Part shown: positions 5,855 through 6,719 of the stretch, piece by piece
Layout of the letters: each line of letters starts with the position of its first letter
Position numbering within the stretch: the first letter of the stretch is position 1
Source of the DNA: Planctomycetota bacterium
GTDB taxonomy: Bacteria > Planctomycetota > Phycisphaerae > Sedimentisphaerales > Anaerobacaceae
Assembly: GCA_017885385.1 (NCBI GenBank)
Contig: JAFNGF010000316.1
Span: forward strand, 1 to 6,719
Length of the DNA: 6,719 nt
Direction: 5' to 3'
Position numbers and translations under genes: made by a program
Notes under the pieces: model-generated
Databases searched by the model: none
Seen by the model: only the letters and a program-made list of their open reading frames with translations
Told to the model about the DNA's origin: nothing

Positions 5855-5882
5855 TTGCATAGATGTGCCTTGCGGTTATACT
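5855..5882 (+). promoter_or_regulatory. Sigma70-type promoter very close to the accB start
   Basis: TTGCAT (5855-5860) and TATACT (5877-5882) have a 16-base spacer, and the -10 matches consensus at five of six positions. Transcription would start near 5889-5890, giving an almost leaderless mRNA if the ATG at 5892 is used, or a leader of about 11 bases if the ATG at 5901 is used. Confidence 0.45.
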
Positions 5883-5891
5883 TATGCAGTC

Positions 5892-6368
5892 ATGGCCGAG
5901 ATGGAAAATAGCGATCTGGATAAAATAAAAAAGCTCGTTGATATTATGGAACAAAACGAGCTGGTTGAGCTTGAAATAAAGCATGGCGACGACAAGATTT
6001 TTCTTAAGCGCTGCCCGGCTCAACCGCCCGCCCCGGCAGCCGCAGTGCCTCAGCCGGAATATGGGCCTACACCTGGCGGACGAGGGATGATTCAGATGCC
6101 GGCTGCCAAACCCCAGGAACAGCAGAACTTGTTCGAGATAAAGTCGCCTATCGTGGGGACGTTTTATGCCACGCCCAGTCCCGATTCGCAGCCTTACGTT
6201 GAGATCGGCACGCACGTTGAGCCGCAGACAGTGGTCTGCGTAGTTGAAGCGATGAAGGTAATGAACGAGATAAAGGCCGAGACCAGCGGCACGGTTGTCG
6301 AGATACTGGTGACTAACGGTCAGGCTGTTGAATACGGCCAGGTCCTTTTCACAGTCAAACCGGACTAG
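5892..6368 (+). CDS. accB: Biotin carboxyl carrier protein of acetyl-CoA carboxylase
   Basis: This 158-residue BCCP carries the biotin that shuttles CO2 from biotin carboxylase (AccC) to the carboxyltransferase in the first step of fatty acid synthesis. It is a cytosolic protein. The N-terminal segment DLDKIKKLVDIMEQNELVEL (8-27) is the typical AccB opening helix. A Pro/Ala linker follows (about 42-62). The biotinyl domain starts at SPIVGTFYATPSPDSQPYVEIG (85-106), and the biotin lysine is Lys122 in VEAMKVMNEI (118-127). The length is normal. ATG 5892 or ATG 5901 are both possible starts: each keeps the conserved helix and neither has a clear ribosome site. An upstream TTG (5820) would add unrelated residues. 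accC follows after 101 bases, the usual gene order. Confidence 0.95.
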   Translation: MAEMENSDLDKIKKLVDIMEQNELVELEIKHGDDKIFLKRCPAQPPAPAAAVPQPEYGPTPGGRGMIQMPAAKPQEQQNLFEIKSPIVGTFYATPSPDSQPYVEIGTHVEPQTVVCVVEAMKVMNEIKAETSGTVVEILVTNGQAVEYGQVLFTVKPD

Positions 6369-6465
6369 CAATTGACTATTGAACATTTTCTATTGATTAT
6401 TGAAGAGAAGCACAGGTCACAAACCAAAGGCAGTAGTAAATAGTCAATACCAAAATAGTAAATTG
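6369..6465. repeat. AT-rich inverted-repeat spacer between accB and accC
   Basis: ATTGACTATT (6371-6380) is the exact reverse complement of AATAGTCAAT (6439-6448). AATAGTAAATTG (6454-6465) is also the reverse complement of the left arm CAATTGACTATT (6369-6380), with one mismatch. Shorter direct copies CTATTGA and TTGAAGA occur within the spacer. Its base composition differs sharply from the flanking genes. It may be a dispersed intergenic repeat, and as RNA it could form a weak AT stem between two cotranscribed genes. Confidence 0.65.
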
Positions 6466-6469
6466 AAGA

Positions 6470-6719
6470 ATGTTTTCCAGAATCCTGATAGCAAACCGTG
6501 GTGAGATAGCGCTGCGTATTATCCGTGCCTGTCACGAGCTTGGCGTTGAAGCGGTGGCGGTTTATTCCGAAGCGGATAAGGACGCTCCATATTTGCAGTT
6601 TGCAGACGAGGCGGTTTGCATAGGCCCGGCCCAGTGTGCTCAGAGCTATCTAAACATCCCACACATCATAAGCACGGCGGAAATTACCGATGTGGAGGCC
6701 ATCCACCCGGGCTACGGAT
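6470..6719 (+). CDS. accC: Biotin carboxylase subunit of acetyl-CoA carboxylase (5' part)
   Basis: The first 83 residues of AccC, the ATP-grasp enzyme that carboxylates the biotin on AccB, are present; the gene continues past the window edge. Family signatures are ILIANRGEIALRI (5-17), VAVYSEAD (29-36), ADEAVCIGP (45-53), SYLNIP (59-64) and AIHPGYG (77-83), which belong to the N-terminal biotin carboxylase domain. The ATG at 6470 gives the standard start (MFSRILIANRG). Only a weak GAAG-type ribosome site lies close upstream. The ATP-binding lysines and catalytic residues lie beyond the window, so activity cannot be judged. It is probably cotranscribed with accB. Confidence 0.95.
   Translation, partial: MFSRILIANRGEIALRIIRACHELGVEAVAVYSEADKDAPYLQFADEAVCIGPAQCAQSYLNIPHIISTAEITDVEAIHPGYG

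Larger units (their letters stand above)
5514..5891. other. Gene-free stretch between the lipoprotein gene and accB
   Basis: This 378-base gap has no convincing gene. A TTG-initiated frame at 5538-5789 has a basic, low-complexity translation and no ribosome site. A T run follows the lipoprotein stop (5534-5539) but has no preceding stem. The gap holds the strong hairpin at 5561-5605, a T run (5816-5821) after a stem of only four or five pairs (5804-5815), and the accB promoter near its end. Confidence 0.5.

Noticed and set aside
5808..6386. Long - strand frame opposite accB
   Set aside because: It is a shadow of accB, whose + strand product matches the biotin carrier family throughout.

Overview
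The window reads as bacterial chromosome with moderate GC and four clear genes, all on the + strand. They are a YggS-type PLP-binding protein (657-1385), a SpoIIE/PP2C-type phosphatase with a receiver-like N-terminus (1633-2931), a lipoprotein made of DUF11-type repeats (3888-5513), and accB (5892-6368) followed by the first 83 codons of accC (6470-6719, cut by the window edge). A possible 38-codon tail of an upstream gene ends at 117. The gene style is loose spacing with long non-coding gaps, weak or absent Shine-Dalgarno sites, a phosphatase with SGDIYD, DAVGH and RAGHPYP motifs, and a DUF11-repeat lipoprotein. This fits Planctomycetota, perhaps Phycisphaerae-like. That assignment is an inference from gene style, not from a marker gene.

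Layout: 1-656 holds the possible gene tail and several GC-rich hairpins, with no convincing complete gene. yggS follows. A 247-base gap ends in a TATAAT box just before the phosphatase gene. Positions 2932-3887 form a 956-base gene-free stretch. It contains a repeat bounded by 11-bp inverted ends (3118-3243), a 19-bp palindrome (3477-3495), a good sigma70-type promoter (3545-3574) and a roughly 300-base leader ahead of the lipoprotein gene. The lipoprotein gene is followed by a strong hairpin without a T tract (5561-5605). A compact promoter lies almost on top of the accB start, and accB and accC are separated by a 101-base AT-rich spacer with inverted repeats.

Function: AccB (biotin carrier) and AccC (biotin carboxylase) act together in the first step of malonyl-CoA formation, and their order is the common one. 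YggS is a PLP-homeostasis protein. The phosphatase is probably a signalling output protein, and the lipoprotein a cell-surface or envelope protein. I see no evidence that these four units share one pathway.

No defence island, CRISPR array, transposase, rRNA or tRNA was recognised. The least explained part is the lipoprotein leader (about 3581-3887). It has competing base-pairing options and a series of very small ORFs, two junctions of which overlap as ATGA. I cannot say from sequence alone whether it is a regulatory RNA.
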